Part shown: positions 1 through 8,072 of the stretch, piece by piece
Layout: each line of letters starts with the position of its first letter
How positions within the stretch are numbered: the first letter of the stretch is position 1
Assembly: GCF_036203305.1 (NCBI RefSeq)
Contig: NZ_CP108131.1
Location: forward strand, 4,960,001 to 5,024,000
DNA from: Streptomyces sp. NBC_00190
GTDB taxonomy: Bacteria > Actinomycetota > Actinomycetes > Streptomycetales > Streptomycetaceae
DNA: 64,000 bases
Reading direction: 5' to 3'
Made by a program: the position numbers and the translations under genes
The notes under the pieces: generated by a model
Told to the model about the DNA's origin: nothing
What the model saw: the letters and a program-made list of their open reading frames with translations, nothing else
The model's database searches: none

Positions 1-12
1 TAGACCCCGCAT

Positions 13-45
13 CCCCTGCCGGGCCCCGCCCGGGCCCGGCAGGGG
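13..45. terminator. Long perfect hairpin, probable bidirectional terminator
   Basis: Positions 13-26 and 32-45 are perfect reverse complements (14 bp, all but two pairs G:C) around a 5-base loop. The hairpin lies about 55 bases past the stop of the leftward gene ending at 101, so it fits a terminator for that gene and perhaps for a gene left of the window. There is no U-run, as is usual in streptomycetes. Confidence 0.7.
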
Positions 46-100
46 GTCTCGCCGCCGCTGCCGGGGCGGGCCCCTGGCGGCGGCGCGGCGCCGCAGCGGG

Positions 101-355
101 CTACCAGCCCTCCAGCGGAGGCGAGACGCCCGCCGGGGGTGTGGCCCAGGGACGGGTCAGGGAGGCCCAGACCGTGAAGGCCACCGCCGCCGCGAAGAGC
201 ACCGCCCAGCAGAACCGGCGAAGCGCCCGGCGACGGCGCAGCAGGCGGTCGCCGCGGGCCGCCGCGCCAGCCGCCAGCCCGGCCGGCACCACCGGATACG
301 GGCCCTCCATGAGCCGCCTGACCTGGTCCTGTCTGCGGTCCGCGGTGCCGCTCAC
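101..355 (-). CDS. Small single-pass membrane protein coupled to the sigma factor
   Basis: This 84-residue protein starts at a GTG that overlaps the TGA of the upstream sigma-factor gene by four bases, so the two are probably co-translated. It has a basic, Arg-rich stretch (around residues 37-48, with RLLRRRR and LRRF) followed by one hydrophobic segment (around 48-66) and a short Pro-rich tail. A cytoplasmic head with one membrane anchor next to a sigma gene would fit a membrane partner or anti-sigma factor. That role is inferred from position only, since no known anti-sigma motif is visible. Confidence 0.6.
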   Translation of the reverse strand: MSGTADRRQDQVRRLMEGPYPVVPAGLAAGAAARGDRLLRRRRALRRFCWAVLFAAAVAFTVWASLTRPWATPPAGVSPPLEGW

Positions 356-783
356 GCCGCCTCCCGGGACCGCAGCGCCACGACGGCCCGGCTGCACAGC
401 ACCCGTACCCGGTCGGTCGACAGCCCCAGCTGCGCGGCCGTGACCTCCTCCGCGACCCCCTCGTAGATCCGCAGGACGAGGACGAGCCGCTCCAGCGGGC
501 TCAGCCGGGCCAGTACGCCCGCGCCGCCGTGGTGCCGCCAGCCGGTGCGGGCGAAGGCGGCGCACAGCTCCTGGCGGGTGAAGTCGTACGGATCGTCCCC
601 GCGCAGGCGCCGCCAGTTCGCGTACGTGCGGGCCAGCGCACCCGCCAGCAGTCGGCGGGCGGCCTCCGGCTCGCCGGTCAGCAGCAGCGCGACATGGAGC
701 AGCCGCCCCGCCGCGCCCGCGACGAATGCCTCGAACTCCGCGTAGGGGTCCTTCCGTTGGTCAACCGCCCGCATAGCCCACAT
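352..783 (-). CDS. Short ECF-type (SigE-family-like) RNA polymerase sigma factor
   Basis: The 143-residue product has the layout of the small SigE-like group: a sigma-2-like region at roughly residues 10-75 (YAEFEAFVAG, LLLTGEP, ALARTYANWRRL) and a sigma-4 region at roughly 90-140 (LSPLERLVLVLR, then AAQLGLSTDRVRVLCSRAV as helix-turn-helix). It is shorter than the usual 165-175 residues. No clear ribosome site precedes the ATG at 783; an internal ATG at 774 is possible. The stop overlaps the start of the downstream membrane-protein gene. Target promoters cannot be told from this sequence. Confidence 0.75.
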   Translation of the reverse strand: MWAMRAVDQRKDPYAEFEAFVAGAAGRLLHVALLLTGEPEAARRLLAGALARTYANWRRLRGDDPYDFTRQELCAAFARTGWRHHGGAGVLARLSPLERLVLVLRIYEGVAEEVTAAQLGLSTDRVRVLCSRAVVALRSREAA

Positions 784-855
784 AGTGCGGGCAGCGGGAC
801 CACCCTGGTCAAGAGGTCGGACGCAGGCACCTCACGGCCGCCCCGCAGCCCCTGC

Positions 856-1377
856 TCAGGACGCCGGACCGGCCTCGGCGACGGCCGCCATCAGATCCGA
901 CAGCGACAGGTTGAAACGCGTCAGCAACTGCGTGAAGGACTCGCGCTCGTGTTCGTTCCAGCCCTCCGTCACGCGCGCCATCAGCTCGCGCCGCGAGGAG
1001 CGGACCTCCTCCAGCCGCGCCAGCCCCCGCGGGGACAGCGCGAGCACCACGGCGCGCCCGTCCTCGGGGTGCGAAGTCCGCTTGACCAGACCGCTGTCGA
1101 CGAGCGGCGCGACTTGCCGGGTGACCGTGGACGAGTCGATGCCCATGCCGCAGGCGAGCGCCTTGACGCCCATCGGCCCCTCCAGGTCGAGCCGGTTCAG
1201 CAGCAGGTAGGCGGCGCGGTCCATCGAGTTGCGGGCCTGGCCGACACCACCCAGGCGGGTCTGCTCGGCACGGCGGGCGAAGACCGCCACCTGGTGCTGG
1301 AGCGCGTCGAGGAGACCGGCTCCGGCGGGCGCTTCGGCCGCCGCGGGCAGATCGGAATTGGCCGGGGAGGAAGGCAT
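856..1377 (-). CDS. MarR-family transcriptional regulator
   Basis: The 173-residue protein has a MarR winged-helix core: an alpha-helical dimerisation head, then MGVKALACGMGIDSSTVTRQ as helix-turn-helix and a wing containing HPEDGRAVVLALS. The in-frame open stretch continues to 1584, but homology-like sequence begins only at the ATG at 1377, which has a purine-rich GAAGAGAG about 8 bases upstream. It is divergent from the threonine dehydratase gene, and a palindrome lies between them. The ligand is unknown; control of itself or of the neighbour is an inference. Confidence 0.85.
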   Translation of the reverse strand: MPSSPANSDLPAAAEAPAGAGLLDALQHQVAVFARRAEQTRLGGVGQARNSMDRAAYLLLNRLDLEGPMGVKALACGMGIDSSTVTRQVAPLVDSGLVKRTSHPEDGRAVVLALSPRGLARLEEVRSSRRELMARVTEGWNEHERESFTQLLTRFNLSLSDLMAAVAEAGPAS

Positions 1378-1442
1378 GGCCGTGGGCTCTCTTCGCGTGG
1401 GTCCGACAAGGATGGGGGACAGAGTACGCGGCCGTGCGGCGG

Positions 1443-1461
1443 CTCGTACGCCTCGTACGAG
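1443..1461. promoter_or_regulatory. Palindromic operator candidate for the MarR regulator
   Basis: CTCGTACG (1443-1450) and its exact reverse complement CGTACGAG (1454-1461) are separated by three bases. The site lies in the divergent region between the MarR gene (start 1377) and threonine dehydratase (start 1583), about 65 bases upstream of the MarR start. Size and symmetry suit a MarR dimer; binding itself is inferred. Confidence 0.5.
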
Positions 1462-1582
1462 AACTCGTGCGGCCCGTCCGCGGGGCTGTAATACTGCTGT
1501 CCCGGATGGCGAGATTTCGCCCCTGCTCCCGCCCCTGTCCGCGTGCTGCGCCGCGCCGCGCGCGGGCTGCGAGACTGGCGGC

Positions 1583-2815
1583 ATGAACTACCGCGTGCCC
1601 CAGCCCGTTCCGCAGGTCATCCTCGACGACGTCCGGGGGGCTCAGAAGATGCTCTCCGGCGTCTCACGGGTCACCGCGATGGAGGGCAGCCGGCACCTTT
1701 CCGCGCTCACCGGCTCCCCGGTGCACCTCAAGTGCGAGAACCTCCAGCGCACCGGATCCTTCAAACTGCGCGGCGCGTACGTGCGCATCGCCGGCCTGCG
1801 CCCCGAGCAGCGGGCCGCCGGCGTCGTCGCGGCCAGCGCGGGCAACCACGCGCAGGGCGTGGCGCTGGCCTCCTCCCTCCTCGGGGTCCGCTCCACGGTG
1901 TTCATGCCCTACGGGGCGCCGCTGCCCAAGGTGGCCGCCACCCAGGAGTACGGCGCCGACGTGCGCATGCACGGACAGGTCGTCGACGAGACCCTCGCCG
2001 CCGCCCAGGACTACGCGGACCGCACGGGGGCGGTGTTCATCCACCCCTTCGACCACCACGACGTCATCGCGGGCCAGGGCACGGTGGGCCTGGAGATCCT
2101 GGAGCAGTGCCCCGAGGTGCGCACGATCCTCGTCGGCATCGGCGGCGGCGGGCTCGCGGCCGGCATCGCGGTCGCCGTGAAGGCGCTGCGCCCGGACGTC
2201 CGGGTCGTCGGCGTCCAGGCCGCCGGCGCGGCCGCGTACCCGCCCTCGCTCAAGGTCGGGCACCCGGTGTCGATCGACAACCCGAACACCATGGCGGACG
2301 GCATCAAGGTCGGCCGCCCCGGCGACATCCCCTTCAAGATCATCGGCGAGCTCCTCGACGACGTGCGCACGGTCTCCGAGGACGCCCTCTCCAGCGCCCT
2401 GCTGCTGTGCCTGGAACGGGCCAAGCTGGTCGTCGAGCCGGCCGGGTGCAGCCCGGTCGCCGCCCTGCTCAGCGAGCCCGAACGGTACGGCGAGGGCCCG
2501 GTGGTGGCCGTCCTGTCCGGCGGGAACATCGACCCGCTGCTGCTCCAGCGGATCCTGCGCCACGGCATGGCGGCGGCCGGCCGCTACCTGTCGCTGCGGC
2601 TGCGGGTGGCCGACCGGCCGGGAGCCCTGGCCGGGCTCCTGGGCGTGCTGTCCGTGGTGGACGCGAACGTGCTGGACGTGAGCCACGTACGGACCGACCC
2701 GCGGCTCGGGCTCACCGAGGTGGAGGTGGAGCTGCACCTGGAGACGAAGGGCCCCGAGCACTGCACGGAGGTCGCCAGGTCGCTGCACAGCGCTGGTTAC
2801 AAAGTGATGAGCTAA
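1583..2815 (+). CDS. ilvA: Threonine ammonia-lyase (threonine dehydratase) with C-terminal ACT domain
   Basis: The 410-residue enzyme is a fold-type II PLP protein that deaminates threonine to 2-oxobutyrate, the entry to isoleucine synthesis. The PLP lysine is K61 in SFKLRGA. The Asn-loop ASAGNHAQG and the Gly-rich phosphate cup GIGGGGLAAG follow in normal order. A C-terminal ACT domain (from about residue 335, LRLRVADRPGALAGLL) suggests amino-acid control. The length and single ACT domain match the shorter TdcB-like group rather than the about 500-residue IlvA with two regulatory lobes; actinobacteria often annotate it ilvA. The start is the first ATG; no strong ribosome site is visible. Confidence 0.92.
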   Translation: MNYRVPQPVPQVILDDVRGAQKMLSGVSRVTAMEGSRHLSALTGSPVHLKCENLQRTGSFKLRGAYVRIAGLRPEQRAAGVVAASAGNHAQGVALASSLLGVRSTVFMPYGAPLPKVAATQEYGADVRMHGQVVDETLAAAQDYADRTGAVFIHPFDHHDVIAGQGTVGLEILEQCPEVRTILVGIGGGGLAAGIAVAVKALRPDVRVVGVQAAGAAAYPPSLKVGHPVSIDNPNTMADGIKVGRPGDIPFKIIGELLDDVRTVSEDALSSALLLCLERAKLVVEPAGCSPVAALLSEPERYGEGPVVAVLSGGNIDPLLLQRILRHGMAAAGRYLSLRLRVADRPGALAGLLGVLSVVDANVLDVSHVRTDPRLGLTEVEVELHLETKGPEHCTEVARSLHSAGYKVMS

Positions 2816-2878
2816 CGGATTCACCCCTAGGCCCCGCCGCCCTCATACCTGATACTCGTGGGCAGAACGAGGCAGATT

Positions 2879-2908
2879 CGAGGCGGGTGTGTGAAAGTTC
2901 CCGCCTCG
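2879..2908. terminator. 9-bp hairpin between threonine dehydratase and lipoprotein gene
   Basis: CGAGGCGGG (2879-2887) pairs perfectly with CCCGCCTCG (2900-2908) around a 12-base loop. It starts 64 bases after the dehydratase stop and ends 26 bases before the lipoprotein start. It may end transcription of the first gene. Lying so close to the second start, it could instead be a leader structure. Confidence 0.45.
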
Positions 2909-2933
2909 TTCACATGGGGTGGGAGTCTCAACG

Positions 2934-3464
2934 GTGCACAAAAGCGTCAGACCGCAGACAGCGGCCGTCATCGCCCTGGCCGCGTCGGCGGCCCTCGCCC
3001 TGGCCGGGTGCTCGTCCGCCTCCGAGACCAAGAGTCCCTCCGCCGCACCGGCGGCCGCCTCCACGGCCGCGGCGTCGCCGACCGCGAAGCCCACGCCCAA
3101 GAGCACGGGCGCGCCGCTCACCCGCGACGCCGTGGACGGAGAGGTCCGGGCGGCGCTGCGTACGGCGGGACTCGACCCCGCGAAGGGCAAGGCCACCTCG
3201 GAGGCGACCGGCAGGAAGAATCCGAGCCAGGTCGACTGGACCGCCGTCGTCACCACCCAGCAGGCGGAGTTCGCCCTGCCCAGGATCGGGGAGCAGCTGC
3301 AGCACCTCGGCTGGCAGCCGCACCCGGTCGGCACCGCGACCCTCAGCTACGAGAAGACCGACTGGGTCCTGCTGGTGGGCAGTGTGAAGCAGGCGGACGG
3401 GGTCACCCTCCGCCAGAACGAGAGCCTGCTCACCGTGAACGTCACGTACCTCGGCACGGGCTGA
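2934..3464 (+). CDS. Secreted lipoprotein of unknown function
   Basis: The 176-residue protein has a lipoprotein signal: basic start, hydrophobic AAVIALAASAALALA and lipobox LALAGC. A low-complexity Ser/Ala/Pro/Lys/Thr linker follows, then a compact domain of about 120 residues. The GTG at 2934 is preferred because GGGAG lies 8 bases upstream; an in-frame GTG at 2919 lacks such a site. No family was recognised. It stands alone, with about 200 bases without a gene before the ABC exporter. Confidence 0.8.
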   Translation: MHKSVRPQTAAVIALAASAALALAGCSSASETKSPSAAPAAASTAAASPTAKPTPKSTGAPLTRDAVDGEVRAALRTAGLDPAKGKATSEATGRKNPSQVDWTAVVTTQQAEFALPRIGEQLQHLGWQPHPVGTATLSYEKTDWVLLVGSVKQADGVTLRQNESLLTVNVTYLGTG

Positions 3465-3667
3465 CCGGGACGGCCGGGACGGCCGGGCGATCGCGCCGAC
3501 CGGGCCGGGCCGAACCCCGGGCGAAATCCCGTGCGGTACGCGATATGACGCGATAGCGTGGTCTCACCCGTTCGGCTGAGGGGCGAGGCCTGCCCGGCGA
3601 CCATAGGCTCGCCCAGGGAAGCTGACGGAACGATCCTGCTGGCCCGATCCAGACTGGGAGAATCCAT

Positions 3668-4696
3668 ATGCCAGGCGCCATCTATGCCGAAGGCCTGGTC
3701 AAGACCTTCGGCGATGTACGGGCTCTGGACGGCGTGGACCTCGATGTCCCCGAAGGCACCGTCCTGGGTCTGCTCGGCCCCAACGGCGCGGGCAAGACCA
3801 CGACCGTACGCGTCCTGACCACCCTCCTGCGGCCCGACAGCGGCAAGGCCGTCGTCGCCGGCATCGACGTGCTGCGGCACCCCAACGAAGTCCGCCGCGC
3901 CATCGGCCTCTCCGGCCAGTTCGCCGCCGTCGACGAATACCTCACCGGGCGCGAGAACCTCCAGATGGTCGGCCAGCTCTACCAGATGAGGGCCAAGGCG
4001 GCGAAGGCCCGGGCCGACGAACTCCTGGAGCGCTTCAACCTCGCCGACGCCGCCGACCGCACGGCCAAGACGTACTCCGGCGGCATGCGCAGGCGCCTGG
4101 ACCTCGCGGCCGCCCTCGTCGTCAGCCCGCCCGTGATGTTCATGGACGAGCCGACCACCGGCCTCGACCCCCGCAACCGCCAGCAGCTGTGGGGGATCAT
4201 CCAGGAACTGGTCGCGGGCGGCACCACCCTGCTGCTCACCACCCAGTACCTGGAGGAGGCCGACCACCTCGCCCACGACATCTGCGTGGTGGACCACGGC
4301 AAGGTCATCGCCCGCGGCACTTCCGACCAGCTCAAGGCCCGCACCGGCGGCGAGCGCGTGGAGGTCGTCGTCCACGCGCGCGAGCACATCGCCACCGCGC
4401 GCGAGGTGCTCGCCGGCTTCGGCAAGGGCCAGACCACGGTCGAGGAACACACCCGCAAGCTCACCGTGCCGGTGGCGGGCGGCGCCAAGCTGCTCGCCGA
4501 GGTCATCCGCGAACTGGACGGCCGGGGCATCGAGATCGACGACATCGGGCTGCGCCGTCCCACCCTCGACGACGTGTTCATCTCCCTGACCGGCCACGTG
4601 GCCGAGCTGACGGCCGACGAGAACGGCGACGGCCCGGCCGCCGCCCCCACCGAAGCCAAGGGCCGCAAGGCGGCGCGCAAGGAGGCGGCGAAGTGA
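3668..4696 (+). CDS. Daunorubicin-resistance-type (DrrA family) ABC transporter ATPase
   Basis: This 342-residue cytoplasmic ATPase powers the permease encoded next. Walker A is GPNGAGKTT (residues 37-45), the signature is YSGGM (136-140), Walker B is VMFMDEP (about 156-162) and the switch histidine is replaced by Q in LLTTQYLEEAD, as is usual in DrrA-like proteins. The C-terminal extension with LRRPTLDDVFISLTG is the DrrA-specific domain. Its last codons overlap the permease start, so the pair is co-translated. The substrate is not evident; family members export drugs or lipids. Confidence 0.92.
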   Translation: MPGAIYAEGLVKTFGDVRALDGVDLDVPEGTVLGLLGPNGAGKTTTVRVLTTLLRPDSGKAVVAGIDVLRHPNEVRRAIGLSGQFAAVDEYLTGRENLQMVGQLYQMRAKAAKARADELLERFNLADAADRTAKTYSGGMRRRLDLAAALVVSPPVMFMDEPTTGLDPRNRQQLWGIIQELVAGGTTLLLTTQYLEEADHLAHDICVVDHGKVIARGTSDQLKARTGGERVEVVVHAREHIATAREVLAGFGKGQTTVEEHTRKLTVPVAGGAKLLAEVIRELDGRGIEIDDIGLRRPTLDDVFISLTGHVAELTADENGDGPAAAPTEAKGRKAARKEAAK

Positions 4697-5556
4697 GCAC
4701 CACCTCCGGGACCCGGATCCCGGACCTCGCGGCACCCCGCCCGCGCGGCGGCCTCGTCCAGGGCGTCAACGACTCCCTGGTGATCGCCAAGCGGAACCTG
4801 ATCCGCATGTCCCGCATCCCGGAGATGATCATCTTCGGTGTGATCCAGCCGGTCATGTTCGTCGTGCTCTTCAGCTACGTCTTCGGCGGCTCCATCAGCG
4901 TCGGCGGCAGCACCTCGCCCGCCGCCTACCGCGAGTTCCTGATGGCCGGCATCTTCGCCCAGACCGTGACCTTCGCCACCGCCGGAGCGGGCGCGGGCAT
5001 CGCCGACGACATGCACAAGGGCCTGATCGACCGCTTCCGCTCACTGCCCATGGCCCGCGGCGCGGTCCTCACCGGCCGCACCCTCGCCGACCTCGTCCAG
5101 ACCTCGCTCACCCTCGTCGTCCTCGCGATCGTGGCCCTGCTCGTCGGCTGGCGCACCCACACCAACATCGGCGAGGTGCTCGTGGGCTTCGGCCTGCTGC
5201 TCCTGCTCGGCTACGCCTTCTCCTGGATCGGCGCCCTGATCGGCCTGTCGGTGCGCACCCCGGAGGCGGCCACCTCGGGCGGACTGATCTGGCTCTTCCC
5301 GCTGACGTTCATCTCGAACGCCTTCGTCCCCTCCGAGAACATGCCGCCCTTCCTGCAGGCCATCGCGGAGTGGAACCCCTTCAGCGCCACCGTCCAGGCG
5401 TGCCGCGTACTCTTCGGCAACCTCCCGGAGGGCTACCCGGTCCCGGACGCCTGGCCGATGCAGAACCCGGTGCTGGCCTCCGTGCTCTGGTCGCTGCTGA
5501 TCATCGCGGTCTTCCGGACCCTGGCGGTCCGCAAGTACCGCTCGGCGACCGCGTAG
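4693..5556 (+). CDS. ABC-2 type permease (DrrB family)
   Basis: The 287-residue membrane protein begins at a GTG overlapping the ATPase stop (GTGA). After a cytoplasmic head it has about six hydrophobic segments (around IIFGVIQPVMFVVLFSYVF, MAGIFAQTVTFATAGAGAG, LTLVVLAIVALLV, VGFGLLLLLGYAF, GLIWLFPLTFIS, and a last near the end). The motif EWNPFSATVQACR before the final segment is typical of DrrB. Together with the upstream ATPase it makes a complete two-gene exporter. A strong terminator follows at once. Confidence 0.92.
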   Translation: MSTTSGTRIPDLAAPRPRGGLVQGVNDSLVIAKRNLIRMSRIPEMIIFGVIQPVMFVVLFSYVFGGSISVGGSTSPAAYREFLMAGIFAQTVTFATAGAGAGIADDMHKGLIDRFRSLPMARGAVLTGRTLADLVQTSLTLVVLAIVALLVGWRTHTNIGEVLVGFGLLLLLGYAFSWIGALIGLSVRTPEAATSGGLIWLFPLTFISNAFVPSENMPPFLQAIAEWNPFSATVQACRVLFGNLPEGYPVPDAWPMQNPVLASVLWSLLIIAVFRTLAVRKYRSATA

Positions 5557-5575
5557 GCCCGTACGCACCCCTGTA

Positions 5576-5619
5576 CGCACCGATGCCCGGCCGGGATGAC
5601 CCGGCCGGGCATCGGTGCG
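5576..5619. terminator. 20-bp perfect hairpin terminator between convergent genes
   Basis: Positions 5576-5595 and 5600-5619 are perfect reverse complements around the loop ATGA. The hairpin sits between the ABC permease stop (5556) and the greA stop (5633), so it can end transcription from both sides. Confidence 0.92.
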
Positions 5620-5632
5620 ATACGAAGGGTGA

Positions 5633-6130
5633 TCAGCCGGTGAAGGGCTTGACGTCGAGGATCTTGACGGAGGCCTTCTTGCCGTTCGGCAGCTCGTACT
5701 CCGCGTCCTCGCCGATCGCCTTGCCCAGCACACCGCTGCCCAGCGGGGACTGGGGCGAGTACGTCTCGAAGTCCGAGGACGCGTACTCGCGGGAGGCCAG
5801 CAGGAACTCCATGGTGTCGTCCTCGTCGCCGTCAAAGGCGATCTTGACGAGCGTGCCGGGCGCCACCACGCCGTCGGACGCGGGCGCGGTCCCGACCTTG
5901 GCGTTCTCCAGGAGCTGCGTCAGCTGGCGCACACGGAGCTCCTGCTTGCCCTGCTCCTCCTTGGCCGCGTGGTAACCGCCGTTCTCGCGCAGGTCGCCCT
6001 CCTCGCGGGCGGCTGCGATCTTCGTGGCGATCTCCGTGCGGGCGGGACCAGAGAGGTAGTCCAGCTCCGCCTTCAGCTGGTCGTACGCCGCCTGGGTCAG
6101 CCAGGTGACGCTTTCGCTCGTCTGGGTCAC
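5633..6130 (-). CDS. greA: Transcription elongation factor GreA
   Basis: The 165-residue protein has the GreA layout: an N-terminal coiled coil (residues about 10-80) whose tip carries the acidic pair D46 and E49 in EEGDLRENGGYH, and a C-terminal FKBP-like domain from about residue 85. It enters the RNA polymerase secondary channel and triggers cleavage of backtracked RNA. The invariant acidic tip residues are present, so it should be active. It is convergent with the ABC exporter and is followed upstream by the DUF4307 gene on the same strand. Confidence 0.95.
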   Translation of the reverse strand: MTQTSESVTWLTQAAYDQLKAELDYLSGPARTEIATKIAAAREEGDLRENGGYHAAKEEQGKQELRVRQLTQLLENAKVGTAPASDGVVAPGTLVKIAFDGDEDDTMEFLLASREYASSDFETYSPQSPLGSGVLGKAIGEDAEYELPNGKKASVKILDVKPFTG

Positions 6131-6262
6131 GGGTGCTCCTCGTCGGTACAGGGGACTACATAGCCGCCAGCGGCGGACGAAACCACGAGCCTAACAATTC
6201 GGGAAGAAAAGGGGGAGGACCCACGTGCCGGATTGCCCGCCGTCCGTGTCACGACCAGGCAC

Positions 6263-6679
6263 TCAGCGGGTCGCGGACCCCGCCTGCTGGCAGCCGACCA
6301 GTTCGATCATCGTGGCGCGGCCGGTGGTCTTCAGGGAGACGAGCTCGTCCACGCGCGCCTTGGGCTGCGCGAAGGTGAAGTCCGCGCGGCCCACCTCGTT
6401 GTGCTGCTCGTCCTGCGAGCTGAGCGTGCAGACCCCGGTGACCGAAGCGTCCTTGCGGATCTCCAGGTGGGCCTTCACCTCGGTGTCCGAGACCACCTGG
6501 AACTTGATCACCTCGGCGCTGACGCTCTGCCCCGCGATGTAGTCCCAGCCGATCCAGCCGATCACACCCAGCAGCACGGCACCGAGCGCAGCCCCGACGA
6601 TCTTGAGCTTCCGGTCCGCACGCTCGTCCGCCGACCAGCCGTAACGGCCCTCGGGCAGCCCTCCGCGCACCGTGCTCAT
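6263..6679 (-). CDS. DUF4307 single-pass membrane protein
   Basis: The 138-residue protein starts at the ATG at 6679 (longer in-frame stretches run back across mca and are spurious). It has an N-terminal cytoplasmic part with PEGRYGWSADERADRK, one hydrophobic segment (around IVGAALGAVLLGVIGWIGW) and an extracytoplasmic beta-rich domain of about 85 residues containing two cysteines (GVCTLSS and LVGCQQ) that could form a disulphide. I recognise the DUF4307 pattern; in actinobacteria it commonly lies beside mca, as here, where the two genes are divergent. Its function is unknown. Confidence 0.85.
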   Translation of the reverse strand: MSTVRGGLPEGRYGWSADERADRKLKIVGAALGAVLLGVIGWIGWDYIAGQSVSAEVIKFQVVSDTEVKAHLEIRKDASVTGVCTLSSQDEQHNEVGRADFTFAQPKARVDELVSLKTTGRATMIELVGCQQAGSATR

Positions 6680-6799
6680 CGATCGTTCCTTCCGCCAGGG
6701 CGGGGCCGGGCCCTCACAGGCCCACCCCCGGAATTTTCCGTCCCCCGATTCGGTCAATATAGAGGTCGACCGTCGCGCCGAATCGCAGAGGATCCCGTC

Positions 6800-7681
6800 T
6801 TGACCGAGCAGCTTCGACTGATGGCCGTCCACGCCCACCCCGACGACGAGTCGAGCAAGGGCGCGGCCACCATGGCCAAGTACGTGTCCGAGGGGGTTCC
6901 CGTGCTGGTGGTCACCTGCACCGGCGGCGAGCGCGGCTCGATCCTGAACCCGAAGCTCCAGGGCGACAAGTACATCGAGGACAACATCCACGAGGTGCGC
7001 CGCAAGGAGATGGACGAGGCCCGCGAAATCCTGGGCGTCGAGCAGGAGTGGCTCGGCTACATCGACTCGGGCCTGCCGGAGGGCGACCCGCTGCCCCCGC
7101 TGCCCGAGGGCTGCTTCGCGCTGGAGGACGTGGACGAGGCGGCCGGCCGCCTCGTGAAGAAGATCCGCTCCTTCAAGCCGCACGTCGTCACCACGTACGA
7201 CGAGAACGGCGGCTACCCGCACCCCGACCACATCATGACCCACAAGATCTCGATGGTCGCCTTCGACGGCGCGGCCGACACCGAGAAGTATCCGGAGGCC
7301 GAGTTCGGCCCGGCGCACCAGCCGCAGAAGCTCTACTACAACCAGGGCTTCAACAAGCCGCGCACCATCGCCCTGCACGAGGCGCTGCTCTCGCGCGGCC
7401 TGGAGTCCCCGTACGGGGAGTGGCTGGAGCGGTGGAAGGAGTTCGAGCGCACCGAGCGGACCCTGACCACCCACGTGCCCTGCGCGGACTTCTTCGAGAT
7501 CCGTGACAAGGCGCTCGTCGCGCACGCCACGCAGATCGACCCGGACGGCGGCTGGTTCCGCGTCCCGATGGAGATCCAGAAGGAGGTCTGGCCCACGGAG
7601 GAGTACGAGCTCGCGAAGTCGCTCGTCGACACTTCCCTCCCCGAGTCCGACCTCTTCGAGGGCATCCGGAAGAATGCGTAG
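6800..7681 (+). CDS. mca: Mycothiol S-conjugate amidase
   Basis: This 293-residue zinc hydrolase of the LmbE/PIG-L family cleaves mycothiol S-conjugates of toxins to a mercapturic acid and GlcN-inositol. The metal motif AHPDDE (residues 12-17) and the later YPHPDH supply the zinc ligands, and TGGERGSILNP is typical of Mca rather than the biosynthetic deacetylase MshB. The TTG at 6800 is chosen because AGAGGA ends 7 bases upstream and the usual TEQLRLMAVHAHP start follows. A small membrane protein gene follows after 2 bases. The presence of mycothiol metabolism marks an actinobacterium. Confidence 0.94.
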   Translation: MTEQLRLMAVHAHPDDESSKGAATMAKYVSEGVPVLVVTCTGGERGSILNPKLQGDKYIEDNIHEVRRKEMDEAREILGVEQEWLGYIDSGLPEGDPLPPLPEGCFALEDVDEAAGRLVKKIRSFKPHVVTTYDENGGYPHPDHIMTHKISMVAFDGAADTEKYPEAEFGPAHQPQKLYYNQGFNKPRTIALHEALLSRGLESPYGEWLERWKEFERTERTLTTHVPCADFFEIRDKALVAHATQIDPDGGWFRVPMEIQKEVWPTEEYELAKSLVDTSLPESDLFEGIRKNA

Positions 7682-7683
7682 CT

Positions 7684-7911
7684 ATGAGCGCTACGCAGGC
7701 AGCACTGACCCAGCTCCTCCCGCTGGCGGGTGACACCTTCGACAAGAACAAGGTGACGCCCGGCATCCTGGGCTTCATCGTGTTCGCGGCCCTCGCCCTC
7801 GGCGTGTGGGGCCTGATGAAGTCGATGAGCCGCCACATGGGCCGGGTGGACTTCGAGGAAGCCCCCGAGCCCGGCGCCGCGGCCCCCGCCCCGGACCGGA
7901 CGACCGGCTGA
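7684..7911 (+). CDS. Small single-pass membrane protein downstream of mca
   Basis: This 75-residue protein begins two bases after the mca stop, so it is surely in the same transcript. It has one hydrophobic segment (about residues 27-45, ILGFIVFAALALGVWGLM), a basic flank (KSMSRHMGR) placing the C-terminus inside, and an acidic then Ala/Pro-rich tail. No catalytic motif is visible and no function can be given. Confidence 0.8.
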   Translation: MSATQAALTQLLPLAGDTFDKNKVTPGILGFIVFAALALGVWGLMKSMSRHMGRVDFEEAPEPGAAAPAPDRTTG

Positions 7912-7931
7912 CCGGATCCGCCGAGCGCCGC

Positions 7932-7983
7932 TGTCCGGACCGGATGTCCGGACCGGATGTCCGGACCGGATGTCCGGACTGGT
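7932..7983. repeat. 13-bp tandem repeat, about four copies
   Basis: TGTCCGGACCGGA occurs at 7932-7944, 7945-7957 and 7958-7970, with a degenerate fourth copy to about 7983. Each unit contains the palindrome TCCGGA, so the array can fold into alternative hairpins. It lies 20 bases after the mca-linked membrane protein gene. Confidence 0.9.
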
Positions 7984-8033
7984 TGCCCGGACTCTGACCG
8001 GACCGGTTGAGCGGCGCCGTGATCCGCCGCGTG

Positions 8034-8063
8034 ACCGCCCCCGCCCGACCGGCCGGGGGCGGT
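8034..8063. terminator. Hairpin terminator at the end of the STAND gene
   Basis: ACCGCCCCCG (8034-8043) pairs perfectly with CGGGGGCGGT (8054-8063) around a 10-base loop. It begins 10 bases past the leftward stop codon at 8073, the expected place for a terminator. It may also stop reading from the mca side. Confidence 0.75.
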
Positions 8064-8072
8064 ATCCGCGCG

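Noticed and set aside
7932..7983. Short repeats considered as a CRISPR array
   Set aside because: The units are 13 bases, directly abutting, with no spacers. The same holds for 32667-32733 and 25436-25501.
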